In this document: positions 8,739-17,767 of the stretch, in pieces | Layout: each line of letters begins with the position of its first letter | Numbering within the stretch: the first letter of the stretch is position 1 | NCBI RefSeq assembly: GCF_001278805.1 | Contig: NZ_CP012602.1 | Location: forward strand, 4,313,501 to 4,377,500 | DNA from: Bacillus sp. FJAT-18017 | Lineage (GTDB): Bacteria; Bacillota; Bacilli; Bacillales; Cytobacillaceae | Direction: 5' to 3' | DNA: 64,000 nucleotides | Notes under the pieces: generated by a model | Seen by the model: only the letters and a program-made list of their open reading frames with translations | Databases searched by the model: none | What the model was told of the DNA's origin: nothing | Program-made: the position numbers and the translations under genes

Positions 8739-8810
8739 AATTGTCATATTCTCCGACCAAGCCTTTCCAGTAAACGGTTTCAGAGGAGCATGATAGTTGA
8801 CAACAGGAAA

Positions 8811-9119
8811 AGCGGAAGCGCCTTCGTGACAGGCAAATACCGCCTGTCCCTGCGATGATTAATCTAAGGAGCTTTCCTTAGTGCCACAGCGTCGTATGGA
8901 CTGGAGGGCCTCGAAGGAGATAAAGTGAAACTTCCATCAGTGGCGCCCTTCCACTGATGGTTAGTTGAACGAATCGGACCTTTAGGGACAGTTGCCCTTT
9001 AGGGCTTACTGTCCCTTAAGAGTGGGATAAAGGAAACACGATGAGCACAAGCGAATCGATGTTGACTTATCGTAACGAGGGGACCGAAGTACACTAGGCG
9101 CTAGGCGCTGGAGCTAGAC
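8811..9119 (+). repeat. Dispersed structured intergenic repeat, copy A
   Basis: About 310 bp that shares blocks with 25711-26022: the hairpin CATCAGTGG / CCACTGATG, the run GGTTAG...AATCGGACCT, CTTACTG, GGGATAAAGGAA and GACTTATCGTA, and an end in GGAGCTAGAC. Its opening (CGCCTGTCCCTGCGATGATTA) recurs at 38466-38640 and, in part, 35517-35585. No reading frame; no transposase. Probably a non-autonomous intergenic element. Confidence 0.75.
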
Positions 9120-9235
9120 AGTTCTCAAAGAAAAGATATACTTTCTGATACTTTAAAAATTTCCCCTTGCTCGTTCATGAATTGACAACTTGGACAATAA
9201 ATTAGAAATAATGCTTACATATTGGAGGCTTTGAT

Positions 9236-9409
9236 ATGAACGGATTCAAACTTGCTATCCTTATCCTATTATTTATCTTTTCCCTTTTCCTGAATTTCCT
9301 TGGGCTTATGAATATTTTCCCCTTTCTAATCAGCGCCCCCCTTCTGTTTATCTCTATCTTTTTTCTCATATCAATGTTTAATCACCGCCGCCGCTTTCGG
9401 GGTTTTTAA
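9236..9409 (+). CDS. Small hydrophobic membrane protein
   Basis: 57 codons from an ATG preceded by TTGGAGG at 7-nt spacing. The translation is two hydrophobic segments (residues 5-23 and 28-46) broken by a G-L-M-N-I-F-P turn, ending in an R-R-R-F-R-G-F basic tail, so it is probably a two-pass membrane peptide with its tail in the cytosol. I recognise no family. It stands alone, between a dispersed repeat and the sigma-factor operon. Confidence 0.6.
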   Translation: MNGFKLAILILLFIFSLFLNFLGLMNIFPFLISAPLLFISIFFLISMFNHRRRFRGF

Positions 9410-9539
9410 CAAGGGGTTCCGTTTTTGGGTGCTTCTTTTAGGTCTCCATTATGACAAAAATCTTATTTAAAGAGAGTGGGTTTTATCTCTATCTTCTCAT
9501 TTTGATGCATTACGGTGAACCGTATCACAACGAAGAAAA

Positions 9540-9568
9540 GCGGCTGCCAACAGGGCAGTCTTTTTTAT
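9540..9568 (+). terminator. Terminator before the sigma-factor operon
   Basis: A GGCTGCC/GGCAGTC stem with one G-T pair and a 4-5 nt loop, followed by TTTTTT. It separates the small membrane ORF from the sigma gene promoter. Confidence 0.65.
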
Positions 9569-9598
9569 AGTGGAAATAGAATTTATTTACAAAAAACC

Positions 9599-9625
9599 AG
9601 AACCCTTTTTGATTTCAAACGTCTA
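9599..9625 (+). promoter_or_regulatory. Possible ECF-type promoter of the sigma operon
   Basis: AGAACC (9599-9604) and CGTCTA (9620-9625), 15 nt apart, resemble the AAC / CGTC elements of Bacillus ECF promoters. This would make the sigma gene self-regulated, as is usual in the family. The spacing is one base short of ideal. Confidence 0.4.
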
Positions 9626-9657
9626 AACAATAGGATTCCAAAATGGGGGAGAAAAGA

Positions 9658-10176
9658 ATGGTTGAGGACGAAATAAACGATTGGTTTGACCAGTACCATC
9701 AAACGATATTCAAATACATCTTTATGCTTACAAAAGACTATCAACAATCAGAGGACCTGACCCAGGAAACCTTTTTGAAGGCTTATAAGCATTATGAATC
9801 TTTTAATCGTAATTCCAATGAAAAAACATGGCTATTTAGTATCGCACACAATCTGTCAGTGGATTACCTGAGGAAACAAAAACCTTTACGTTTGATCAAA
9901 GAACTTTTTCAGCCCCAGGTTGACCACCGTCAGCTTCCAGAAAATATTGTTTATTTAAAGGAAAGTTCAAGAGAGATATATGATGCTCTTTCAGCTACTA
10001 AAGAGTCACAGCGGGAAGTAATCATATTGAGGAAGATTAAAGGATTTTCTACCAGTGAAACTGCTGAAATATTGAATTGTTCGGAAGGGAAAGTCAAGTC
10101 CGCTTTACATAGAGGCATGCTTTCATTGGAGAAGCAGCTTAAGAAACAGGAGGATTACCATGAGCATACAAACTGA
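9658..10176 (+). CDS. ECF-family RNA polymerase sigma factor
   Basis: About 172 residues with the two-domain layout of group 4 sigma factors. Region 2 contains D-L-T-Q-E-T-F-L-K-A-Y and W-L-F-S-I-A-H-N; region 4 near the C-terminus contains R-E-V-I-I-L-R and an E-I-L-N-C-S-E-G-K-V-K-S-A-L-H-R helix-turn-helix. The ATG at 9658 is 8 nt downstream of GGGGGAG; an ATG at 9643 overlaps that ribosome site. It overlaps the next gene, a membrane anti-sigma factor, by 17 bases. Which B. subtilis sigma it corresponds to cannot be told from this sequence. Confidence 0.9.
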   Translation: MVEDEINDWFDQYHQTIFKYIFMLTKDYQQSEDLTQETFLKAYKHYESFNRNSNEKTWLFSIAHNLSVDYLRKQKPLRLIKELFQPQVDHRQLPENIVYLKESSREIYDALSATKESQREVIILRKIKGFSTSETAEILNCSEGKVKSALHRGMLSLEKQLKKQEDYHEHTN

Positions 10177-10924
10177 TATTACGTCCCATGATCGTGCTCT
10201 GCAGAAAGTTGAATATGAGATGGAATGGAATATCGAACGCTCTCAAAAGGTAAGGAACCAACTAACTAAAAAGATTCAAAGGAGCCGATTGAAAACAACT
10301 GCCAGAAACACGGTTATTTATCTTTTATCTATTGGGGTTAGTGCTTCTATTTTCATTTTATTACTAACTAATGAGCTGGCATGGAATGATGGAAAAGTTC
10401 TCTTGGGAAGCAAAGCGAATAATGAACAATTATATACAATGGAAATGATCAATGGGAAAGAAACACCAGTGCTTACTGAGAAAGGCATGAAAAGCCTCGT
10501 GTATCCAATGGATGCCCATAAGCATATAAAAACAGTTGTCGGGGAGCCAATTATTAGTACACATTTGGATAATGCTTGGGGAAAAGAACAACTTTACATT
10601 TTCGCATATTATCCAACAAGCACTGTTGGCAGGGGCATATCAGTACATTATTCGCTTAACGATACAGGGTCAGTGGAGCAAAGAATTAAAGAATTCTTGC
10701 CAGACTACCCCCTATACGGTCGCAATGTTAAAGAGGTAAAAGTTGCTGGGCAGCGGGCTGTACTTTATGAGCCAACAACGGATTATGGCGTTACTGAGTT
10801 GTATATTGTCACCAAGAAATATGTTTACTACCTATCAAATTCTGGATTATACGATGAAAAGCAAGGAAACAGCGAAGAACTAATCCAGCTTGCCAGCTTA
10901 TTTAATTTTGAAGCAGAGAAATAA
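10160..10924 (+). CDS. Membrane anti-sigma factor (putative)
   Basis: 254 residues: a charged cytoplasmic N-terminus of about 48 residues, one membrane helix (about 50-70, V-I-Y-L-L-S-I-G-V-S-A-S-I-F-I-L-L-L), then an extracytoplasmic domain. The last 70 residues (V-A-G-Q-R-A-V-L-Y-E ... E-E-L-I-Q-L-A-S-L-F) look like a DUF4367-type sensor module. The function is inferred from coupling with the ECF sigma gene. It has no zinc-binding H-x3-C-x2-C motif, so it is not a ZAS-type anti-sigma. What signal it reads is unknown. Confidence 0.7.
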   Translation: MSIQTDITSHDRALQKVEYEMEWNIERSQKVRNQLTKKIQRSRLKTTARNTVIYLLSIGVSASIFILLLTNELAWNDGKVLLGSKANNEQLYTMEMINGKETPVLTEKGMKSLVYPMDAHKHIKTVVGEPIISTHLDNAWGKEQLYIFAYYPTSTVGRGISVHYSLNDTGSVEQRIKEFLPDYPLYGRNVKEVKVAGQRAVLYEPTTDYGVTELYIVTKKYVYYLSNSGLYDEKQGNSEELIQLASLFNFEAEK

Positions 10925-10948
10925 ACGGCAAGAAATATTCTGTACTAA

Positions 10949-10990
10949 ACACAAAAATGCTTGGACAAATCCAAGCATTTTTGTGTTTTT
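10949..10990. terminator. Bidirectional terminator between sigma operon and pepF
   Basis: A long AT-flanked stem (AAAAATGCTTGG / CCAAGCATTTTT, 6-nt loop) with T tracts on both strands, between two convergent genes. Confidence 0.9.
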
Positions 10991-11051
10991 ATTAACAGTA
11001 CTGCAAACATATTGCCCCATCTTCATGTATAGTGACGGTCCTCAGATCCCT

Positions 11052-12869
11052 TTAGCTCAGAAGCTGTTCCATTTCATTCAGCTTCTCTTCAAATACCTTG
11101 CAGGCACCTTTGACAGGCTCTGGGCTGGTCATATCGACGCCAGCCTTCTTGAGTACTTCAATTGGGTAATCGGAGCTGCCTGCCTTCAGGAAGTCCAGAT
11201 AACGCTTAACAGCCGGCTCGCCTTCCTCAAGAATCTGATTGCTGAGCGCAGTTGCAGCACTGTAGCCAGTCGCATATTGGTACACATAATAGTTGTAATA
11301 GAAATGCGGGATCCTGGACCACTCAAGGCCGATTTCCTCATCAATCGTAATATCCTTGCCGCCGAAGTATTTCGTGTTCAGCTCATAGTAATCATTTGTC
11401 AGTGACTCGGCTGTCAGCGGCTCATTGTTCTGGGCCTTGGCATGGATATGATGCTCAAACTCGGCAAACATTGTCTGGCGGAACACCGTGCCCCTGAAGC
11501 CTTCCAAGAAGTGGTTCAGCAGGTACAGCCGCTTTTGCTCATCGTCAATTGTTTTTAACAAATAGTCATTGAGCAGCGCTTCGTTGCATGTAGAAGCTAC
11601 TTCGGCAACGAAAATGCTGTAATTACCGTAAGGATACGGCTGGTTCTTCCTCGTATAATAGCTATGGACCGAATGCCCGAATTCGTGGGCAAGCGTGAAC
11701 AGATTGTTAACATTGTTTTGCCAGTTCATCAGGATGTATGGGTTTGTGCCATACGCACCTGACGAATACGCTCCGCTCCGCTTCCCTTTGTTTTCGTGGA
11801 CATCAACCCAGCGATTCTCGAAGCCTTCCTTCAAGATGTTTTGATATTCCTCACCAAGCGGTGCAAGCCCGTTTAACACATACTCGCGTGCTTCGTCATA
11901 GGAGACGTCCATCTTAACGTCCTTAACAAGCGGAGTATAAAGATCATACATATGCAATTCATTAACACCGAGCACCTTTTTGCGCAGCTTCACATAGCGG
12001 TGCAGCAAATTGAGATTGTCGTTTACAGTTCCCACCAGATTATCATAGACACTTTCAGGAATGTTATTAGCCGCAAGCGCAGCATGGCGGGCAGAATCGT
12101 ATTTCCTCACCCGGGCATAGAAGTTATCCTTCTTAACCTGTGCCCCAAGCGTCGAAGCAAATGTATTGCGAAACTTCCCATACGTATCGTAGACAGCCTT
12201 GAAGGCATCGTGGCGGACACGCGGGTCAGCGCTTTCCAGGAAACGCGAATAGCGGCCGTGGGTTACTTCGACTTCCTCGCCGTTTTCATCCTTGATTGCA
12301 GGGAATTCAAGGTCTGCATTATTAAGTGAACCAAATATACTTGAAGATGCCCCCATCACTTCGCCGGCTTCAGCAAGCAGTGCCTCCTGCTCCGCGCTCA
12401 AAACATGCGGCCGCTGCAGATTGATTTCCTCCAGGGCATGTTCATAAAGTTTCAGCTCCGGCTTTTCTTCCAGGAAGCCATTAATCTTTTCAACGTCAAC
12501 CGCCAGGATTTCAGGAACAATATAAGCCAACTGGCTTGCTGCCTGGGAATACAGTGCCTTCATCCTGTCATCAAGACCCTGATAGAAGGAGTTGCTTGTA
12601 TCCTGGTCATAACGCATATGCGCATATGTATACAGCCTGCCAAGCCTCTCCAGCAACTGGTCCTGCTCCTTTAATGCCGTATACAAACTTTCAGCGCTCT
12701 CACCCAGCTTGCCGCGATGTGCCGCTACGCCGGGAATCAAACCCTTAACATCCTGAAACTCCTTCTCCCACTCATCATCCGATGCAAAAATATCTTCAAG
12801 GCGCCATGTCTCCTCAATAGCAACCTCACTTCTCGCTGGCAATTTTTTTACCGTAGTTTCATTCGTCAT
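11052..12869 (-). CDS. pepF: Oligoendopeptidase F
   Basis: 605 residues of the M3 metallopeptidase family. The zinc motif H-E-F-G-H is in the second half, followed by the second-shell Glu of the M3 signature (A-E-V-A-S-T-C-N-E). The enzyme cleaves peptides of roughly 7-17 residues in the cytosol and would process peptides brought in by the Opp and App transporters nearby. The start follows TGGAGG at 7 nt. It is downstream of coiA, as in B. subtilis yjbF-pepF (yjbG); the gap of about 130 nt shows no terminator that I could find. Confidence 0.95.
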   Translation of the reverse strand: MTNETTVKKLPARSEVAIEETWRLEDIFASDDEWEKEFQDVKGLIPGVAAHRGKLGESAESLYTALKEQDQLLERLGRLYTYAHMRYDQDTSNSFYQGLDDRMKALYSQAASQLAYIVPEILAVDVEKINGFLEEKPELKLYEHALEEINLQRPHVLSAEQEALLAEAGEVMGASSSIFGSLNNADLEFPAIKDENGEEVEVTHGRYSRFLESADPRVRHDAFKAVYDTYGKFRNTFASTLGAQVKKDNFYARVRKYDSARHAALAANNIPESVYDNLVGTVNDNLNLLHRYVKLRKKVLGVNELHMYDLYTPLVKDVKMDVSYDEAREYVLNGLAPLGEEYQNILKEGFENRWVDVHENKGKRSGAYSSGAYGTNPYILMNWQNNVNNLFTLAHEFGHSVHSYYTRKNQPYPYGNYSIFVAEVASTCNEALLNDYLLKTIDDEQKRLYLLNHFLEGFRGTVFRQTMFAEFEHHIHAKAQNNEPLTAESLTNDYYELNTKYFGGKDITIDEEIGLEWSRIPHFYYNYYVYQYATGYSAATALSNQILEEGEPAVKRYLDFLKAGSSDYPIEVLKKAGVDMTSPEPVKGACKVFEEKLNEMEQLLS

Positions 12870-12998
12870 AATTCATCCTCCATTCGACATTTCGACTTTC
12901 GAAGTAATACCATTAATACTATTCTCGCTTTTTTAAAAAATTCCTGCAATTAATTTGAATAACAAATTTCATCTCTATTATTCCCCAAGCTTGGAATT

Positions 12999-14177
12999 TC
13001 AGGTATTCCTCCGGTAAAATTCATCTTCCATCGCCATTTGTTCCGCTGTTGTTCCAGGAAAGAGCATTTCTTTTTGTAAAAGGAAGACGCCGTCTTGTTT
13101 ATGTACAAGAAAACCCAGTGCGGCGAGACGCGACAAGTATTCATAAGCCAACGCTCCCAATGTCATATCTTTAGCAAGCGGCAGCACGCGCAACCGGATA
13201 TCCCCCTGGGCACAACGCTTTTCTAAACTTTGAACGATTTCCTCGACCGTCACAAAACTGCCTGGTATTTTTTTAAAAAGAAGATCTATAAAAAGATAGG
13301 TTTGCCAAATGATTGGGAATGCAGTAACTGAAACAGAAAAGAAACCAGGCTGGCCAATTTGTGGTGGGAGCAGGAATAAATTCTTTCCCGCTGTGTACAG
13401 CTCATTGAGGAATTTGGTGTGGAGTGTTGCCGGATTGGCACCAATTGCCAACTTGCTCTGCAAAAGCTTTCGCCTCCATAGGGATCCAGGAACCTGTTGT
13501 AAAGATGGAGGAATAAGAGCATCTCTGAGACGGGCGCGATTCAAATGAATCTGTGCCTTCGATGCGAACGCTTTTGAAGTTGAGTATGGGGATATACTGT
13601 GCAGCAGGGTGAACCTCCCTGTATCTGGACAGAAAAAAGGAATAAAGCCGGGCCCGTTAAGTGCGTCCCGATAAAATAAATAATGGAAGCCTGAAAGCTG
13701 GACTGTCTTTCCGGAATATTTCGGCAGATGGGTCGCACCAAGAATCCAAAGCGGGATATATCCCCTGCTCTCATATCCCCGTGTTCTTTTAATAAAACAT
13801 TCTTCCGGAATTGTACTGCATTGAAATTCGAGGGCGTAATGGCGGTTTTGATGGATAAAGGTAATATCGGGGCGCTGATGGATGTAAGAGTCATATTGCT
13901 CAACAGCTGCTGGTATGCCCTGACTTATGAGCCAGTTGAAGAGTGCAAACTTTCCTGCCAGATGGTACTCAGATTCTCTGTCATACTTGCTCTCCTCGCA
14001 ACCGTCCTTGAGATGCGAAAAGTGAAAAATCCTTTTTGTTCCTAATTTAAGGATCACTTGCTCCCCGCAGGAAGGACAAAGAAATTCCTCATCGTCCCGA
14101 AGCTGTTTCAACGCTTCCCTGCTATAGCTATGGGCAAGGCAAAGGGTCTGGCCGTTTTTCAATTTTGCGGTCAGCAC
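12999..14177 (-). CDS. coiA: Competence protein CoiA
   Basis: 392 residues. An N-terminal zinc-ribbon (C-P-S-C near residues 34-37, with H-F-S-H) precedes a restriction-type nuclease core with R-P-D-I-x-F and L-E-F-Q-C, and a helical C-terminus. CoiA is required for processing incoming single-stranded DNA during transformation, in concert with RecA and DprA. The start is GTG at 14177, 9 nt after GGAGGAG. It lies between pepF and cls. No competence regulator site (ComK box) was checked in depth upstream. Confidence 0.9.
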   Translation of the reverse strand: MLTAKLKNGQTLCLAHSYSREALKQLRDDEEFLCPSCGEQVILKLGTKRIFHFSHLKDGCEESKYDRESEYHLAGKFALFNWLISQGIPAAVEQYDSYIHQRPDITFIHQNRHYALEFQCSTIPEECFIKRTRGYESRGYIPLWILGATHLPKYSGKTVQLSGFHYLFYRDALNGPGFIPFFCPDTGRFTLLHSISPYSTSKAFASKAQIHLNRARLRDALIPPSLQQVPGSLWRRKLLQSKLAIGANPATLHTKFLNELYTAGKNLFLLPPQIGQPGFFSVSVTAFPIIWQTYLFIDLLFKKIPGSFVTVEEIVQSLEKRCAQGDIRLRVLPLAKDMTLGALAYEYLSRLAALGFLVHKQDGVFLLQKEMLFPGTTAEQMAMEDEFYRRNT

Positions 14178-14296
14178 ATGCTATCTCCTCCTTTTTCTTT
14201 CTCTATATTAAATTCTCTTTCCGTAGGCCAACTCCTTTTATATGGTAAAACTTTTTAAATGTGTGAAACAGTAAGCATCTTCAAAATTAATAAAAT

Positions 14297-14333
14297 AACC
14301 CAGCCGTTTGTTTTGTAAGCGGCTGGGTTTTCG
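14297..14333 (-). terminator. Terminator of cls, displaced by an inserted element
   Basis: A perfect 10-bp stem (AACCCAGCCG / CGGCTGGGTT). Read on the minus strand it ends in a T-rich tract, 370 nt after the cls stop, with the 277-bp MITE between them. Confidence 0.7.
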
Positions 14334-14350
14334 GTGATAACTCAATATTC

Positions 14351-14643
14351 ATTTTTAAGGCTCTGTTAGTATTCATTGTTGATTTTAGTTGAGGTATGAG
14401 AATTTATTAGGGGGAGAACTTCCCGCTATTGTACCCACGGGCACCTTAAGAGACAGAAATAAGCGGAGAAATTCCCCTTAACTTCTTAAAATAAGTTAAA
14501 AACCAATGATTCTGGTTTGATAAGCGGAAAAACTCCCCTTATTTTAAGGGAAATATCGGTATTTCCCGATTTAACCGGAATTTCTCCCCTTATTTTTCAA
14601 ACAGAGTGAAATCAACATTCAGCAATAACAGAGCCATTTTTAA
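14351..14643. mobile_element. MITE-like element with terminal inverted repeats and 8-bp target duplication
   Basis: The outermost 29 nt at 14359-14387 and 14607-14635 are inverted repeats, 23 of 29 identical, both opening GGCTCTGTTA. Both ends are bordered by the same 8 bp, ATTTTTAA (14351-14358 and 14636-14643), as expected for a target duplication. The 277-bp body has no gene; it holds four copies, one inverted, of a motif close to AAGCGGARAAAYTCCCCTTA. TIR sequence and 8-bp duplication are like those of IS6-family or ISL3-family elements; the mobilising transposase is not here. Confidence 0.8.
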
Positions 14644-14700
14644 AAGGAACAGTATACACACGTCATTATTAGCCTCAATAAACCTCCCCCCAACGGACAA

Positions 14701-16212
14701 CTAAAGCAGCGGGGAGAGGAGTCTTGAGGTCGATTCAAGAAGTCTATATCCTAAGTGGCGCTGATTAAAGCTATTCAGTTCCAGCTTTTTTGAATCCTTA
14801 AGATCATTCTCATATTCAGCTACCAGCTTTCTTGTGCTTTCTGTACGATAAAGGAAGGCATTCACCTCAAAGTTTAAATGAAAGCTTCTCATGTCCATAT
14901 TGGAAGTTCCAATCGAAGCTAGCTGGCCATCAACAATGACTATCTTGCTATGCATAAAGCCCCGCTTATACTCATAAATCTTTACGCCCGCCTCAAGCAG
15001 CTCTGGAAAGTAGGAACGTGATGCATGGAAGACAATCCATTTATCAGGTTTATCCGGCATAAGGATCCGGACATCAATTCCGCTTAATGCGGCAATCTTC
15101 AGGGCGGAAAAAATATCTTCATCTGGAATGAAGTAAGGCGAGGCAATCCAAACTGACTTTTCCGCAGCGGTAATCATTGAAAATAGCATATTCTTGATTG
15201 TCGTATGTTCATTATCAGGGCCACCAGCTATTAAATGAACGCCTCCGTGGAATCTGCTTCCTTTAACATGCGGAAGGTATTCCTCGGTAAGAAGACTGTG
15301 GTTGGTCATATAGTACCAATCCTGTGCAAAGATGAGCTGAAGGCTTCTTACCGCTTCCCCCTTCAGCATTAAATGGGTATCGCGCCAAAAACCAATCTTC
15401 TTGACACGGCCCAGATACTCATCGCCAATATTCAAACCGCCGACAAAGCCGACAACCCCATCAATCACGATAATTTTGCGATGGTTTCTAAAATTGAACT
15501 TACTGCTCAGAAACGGAAGCTTTACCGGTCCGAAAGCAACAACTTCAACGCCGGCATTTTTTAAGCCATTGATATATTTCTTTGACAGCCTCCACGATCC
15601 TACATCATCATACAGTACCCTTACCTTTACACCTTCCCGAGCCTTTTTCGAGAGTACAGCCTTTATCTCTTTGCCAATTTCATCATCCCGGAGTATATAA
15701 TACTCAAGGTGGATATGATGTTTTGCTTTTTTTAATTCCTTAAGGATGTGGCCGAAGGTTTCTTCTCCATTTGCCAACGTTTTCGTTTCAGTTGTAAACG
15801 AGATGGGGGTGTTTGCAAGTGTTTGCGCGAGTGAAACGAGCCTGTGCTGCTGCCCAACAAATTCGGGAGGGGTTTTATTTGGATCAGGAACAACTTCGCC
15901 CTCAACTGTCAGATATGCCTGCTTATCAAGGATATACTTTTTACGGTACATTCGTTCCTTTTTATAATTCCTGCCAAATAGGATATAAAAAATGAATCCT
16001 AGAAGGGGCAGGCTGCCAAGGACGACCAGCCAGGTAATGGTCTGGGTAGGATGCCTATTTTCCAGGAAGATAACAAGACCAATAAAAATGACAGATAACG
16101 AGAATAAAACGCTTATAATACCAAAAATATCCCATTCAAGGTAATCCTTGAACAGGTAGATGCCTCCTGACAGGATTAAAGCAAATACGATAATTCTTAC
16201 TGTGTTCTTCAT
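14701..16212 (-). CDS. cls: Cardiolipin synthase
   Basis: 503 residues. Two N-terminal membrane helices (about residues 5-25 and 32-55) precede two phospholipase-D domains, each with the HKD pattern: H-R-K-I-I-V-I-D in the first and H-S-K-I-V-I-V-D-G in the second. It condenses two phosphatidylglycerols into cardiolipin and glycerol at the membrane. The gene lies between mecA and coiA. In B. subtilis the main cardiolipin synthase is elsewhere, so the position is a difference from that genome. The copy looks intact. Confidence 0.93.
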   Translation of the reverse strand: MKNTVRIIVFALILSGGIYLFKDYLEWDIFGIISVLFSLSVIFIGLVIFLENRHPTQTITWLVVLGSLPLLGFIFYILFGRNYKKERMYRKKYILDKQAYLTVEGEVVPDPNKTPPEFVGQQHRLVSLAQTLANTPISFTTETKTLANGEETFGHILKELKKAKHHIHLEYYILRDDEIGKEIKAVLSKKAREGVKVRVLYDDVGSWRLSKKYINGLKNAGVEVVAFGPVKLPFLSSKFNFRNHRKIIVIDGVVGFVGGLNIGDEYLGRVKKIGFWRDTHLMLKGEAVRSLQLIFAQDWYYMTNHSLLTEEYLPHVKGSRFHGGVHLIAGGPDNEHTTIKNMLFSMITAAEKSVWIASPYFIPDEDIFSALKIAALSGIDVRILMPDKPDKWIVFHASRSYFPELLEAGVKIYEYKRGFMHSKIVIVDGQLASIGTSNMDMRSFHLNFEVNAFLYRTESTRKLVAEYENDLKDSKKLELNSFNQRHLGYRLLESTSRLLSPLL

Positions 16213-16361
16213 TTCTTATCACCGCCGTTATCCTACAATACGATCTTCAGTCGAGAAAAGTTTCTAAATAAATGAATTAATTAGCCATTACGATTTCGAC
16301 TACCCTAATTTAAGAGGAAATTAAATGCATTTTTAAAAAAAACACTCAAAAAAGGATTACA

Positions 16362-16404
16362 TAAAAAAAGCCGGCCTCAGAGCCTGATGGACCTGGGTCG
16401 GCTA
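16362..16404 (-). terminator. Terminator of mecA
   Basis: AGCCGGCC and GGTCGGCT pair around a 19-nt loop; the minus strand continues into a T run (plus-strand AAAAAAA at 16362-16368). Confidence 0.6.
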
Positions 16405-16408
16405 GTAA

Positions 16409-17068
16409 TTAAAAATACTTGCGCAATTCGGCAAAGACATTTTGATTGATAACTTCTTTCCCGTATTCCTCTAATCGATGAATGGTTAGCTGGCTTTCCT
16501 CCCCATATTCCAGGAGAATGCTGAGTAGGTCGTCAATTTTATCCTCCTCAAATTTTCCTTCCGGGAATTCGATGTATAAATAATACCTGTTATCATAATG
16601 GAACAGTTTTGTATCAATTTCATCCAAACCGCCCCGTTTTGAAAGCTGGATGATGTCCTCAAAGTCTCTGAACGAAAGAAGGAAATCCATACCTTCTTCT
16701 TCCCCAAACCCATCTTCATCCCCTGGAGTGAAATGTTGTTCAAGGATATCCTCGAGTTGATCATCTATTGGCAGGTCCTTGACTTTTTCATTAGGAATCG
16801 GCAATTCAAACTTTTGTCCGTCTTTGGACATTTGTGCCTTTGTGACCAAAACTTCGAGGCCTTTATCAAGCGCTTGAACCTGTATCCAAAGCGGGCCTTC
16901 GACAGTGAACTCTTCTTCCTGATGGATTTCGTCCATCATTTCCCAGAAAAGTTCCTCGCTGCGTTCCCGGTTGTACCAGATTTCCTCGCGATCGAAACCA
17001 CGCTCTTCTATATCTATATACGAAATATAAAACTTGACTGTATTTTCGTTAATACGTTCTATTTCCAT
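16409..17068 (-). CDS. mecA: Adaptor protein MecA
   Basis: 219 residues. The N-terminal domain (M-E-I-E-R-I-N-E-N-T-V-K-F) binds substrate, a very acidic linker (E-D-G-F-G-E-E-E) follows, and the C-terminal domain binds ClpC. MecA delivers ComK and ComS to ClpCP and so controls competence; it also helps assemble ClpC. It is found next to spx, cls and coiA as in relatives. The gene starts after GGGAG with good spacing and is single. Confidence 0.95.
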   Translation of the reverse strand: MEIERINENTVKFYISYIDIEERGFDREEIWYNRERSEELFWEMMDEIHQEEEFTVEGPLWIQVQALDKGLEVLVTKAQMSKDGQKFELPIPNEKVKDLPIDDQLEDILEQHFTPGDEDGFGEEEGMDFLLSFRDFEDIIQLSKRGGLDEIDTKLFHYDNRYYLYIEFPEGKFEEDKIDDLLSILLEYGEESQLTIHRLEEYGKEVINQNVFAELRKYF

Positions 17069-17280
17069 ATTTAACTCTCCCTTCCGGCAGCAAGAGTGAA
17101 GGGACTAATTACCCCCATGCAGACGGTATTGCTTATCTATTACCCATATGAAGACTGTTTATTCTTTGTACAGCCTTGTACCTTTATTTTATGACAATCA
17201 AGGGAATTAGGGAAACAAAAGATACCAATTCTTGAAAAATGAGCATATGCCCTTAGCACAGTCATACAGATTTTCCTGTA

Positions 17281-17524
17281 GTTTTCCGCTGCAGGCGCTT
17301 CGCTTTCCACGGGTGGCCTGGAAGCCTGTCTAGCTCCGGCTCCTAGCTCCTCGAGGTCACTTCGGTCCTTCAGCTGAAGTCAAAGAACGACTTCTGCTTC
17401 AGGCCCTCCAGCGCTTGTCGGAGCTGGGCAGTCGCCTTCGCTTTCCTTTCTCCTCGGCGCAAGCGCCTGCGGGGTCTCCCACTGACCTTTTCTCCCGTAG
17501 GAGTCTTCGCGCCTTCCGCTTCAA
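17281..17524 (-). repeat. Dispersed structured repeat, composite copy
   Basis: Reading minus, this carries a Bacillaceae intergenic repeat (GGAGTC...AGTGGGAGACCCC...GAGGAG...GGAAAGCGAAGCGCC) with an extra internal block (about 17328-17427) that ends in GGAGCTAGAC-like sequence from the copy A family. It is coding-free and lies in the 700-nt mecA-spx gap. The rest of that gap has a spx terminator and nothing else I can name. Confidence 0.65.
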
Positions 17525-17723
17525 TCCATTCTGTTAAAAAACAACAACTTTCTATAACACTGACTACATTTAATTTATCACCTGCACTATAAATGTAAGT
17601 GAGTAAGAATCTCCATATATAGAAAGCGGATTCAGTATGCTGGCTTTTTAAGTTTCCTTCTAGTTTAGCAAAGGCTTGGTTTCAATACAATAAAATTTAA
17701 TTGGAAAAAACCATTAAATTTTA

Positions 17724-17755
17724 AACAAAAAAAACCCCCACTTTCATGGAGGTTT
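17724..17755 (-). terminator. Terminator of spx (weak)
   Basis: AAACC... and GGTTT pair around ACTTTCATG, and the minus strand shows a long T run. The stem is short, so confidence is limited. Confidence 0.45.
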
Positions 17756-17767
17756 CCAGGTATATTT

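Noticed and set aside
13286..13548. Plus- and minus-strand frames inside coiA
   Set aside because: Shadow frames of coiA without ribosome sites.
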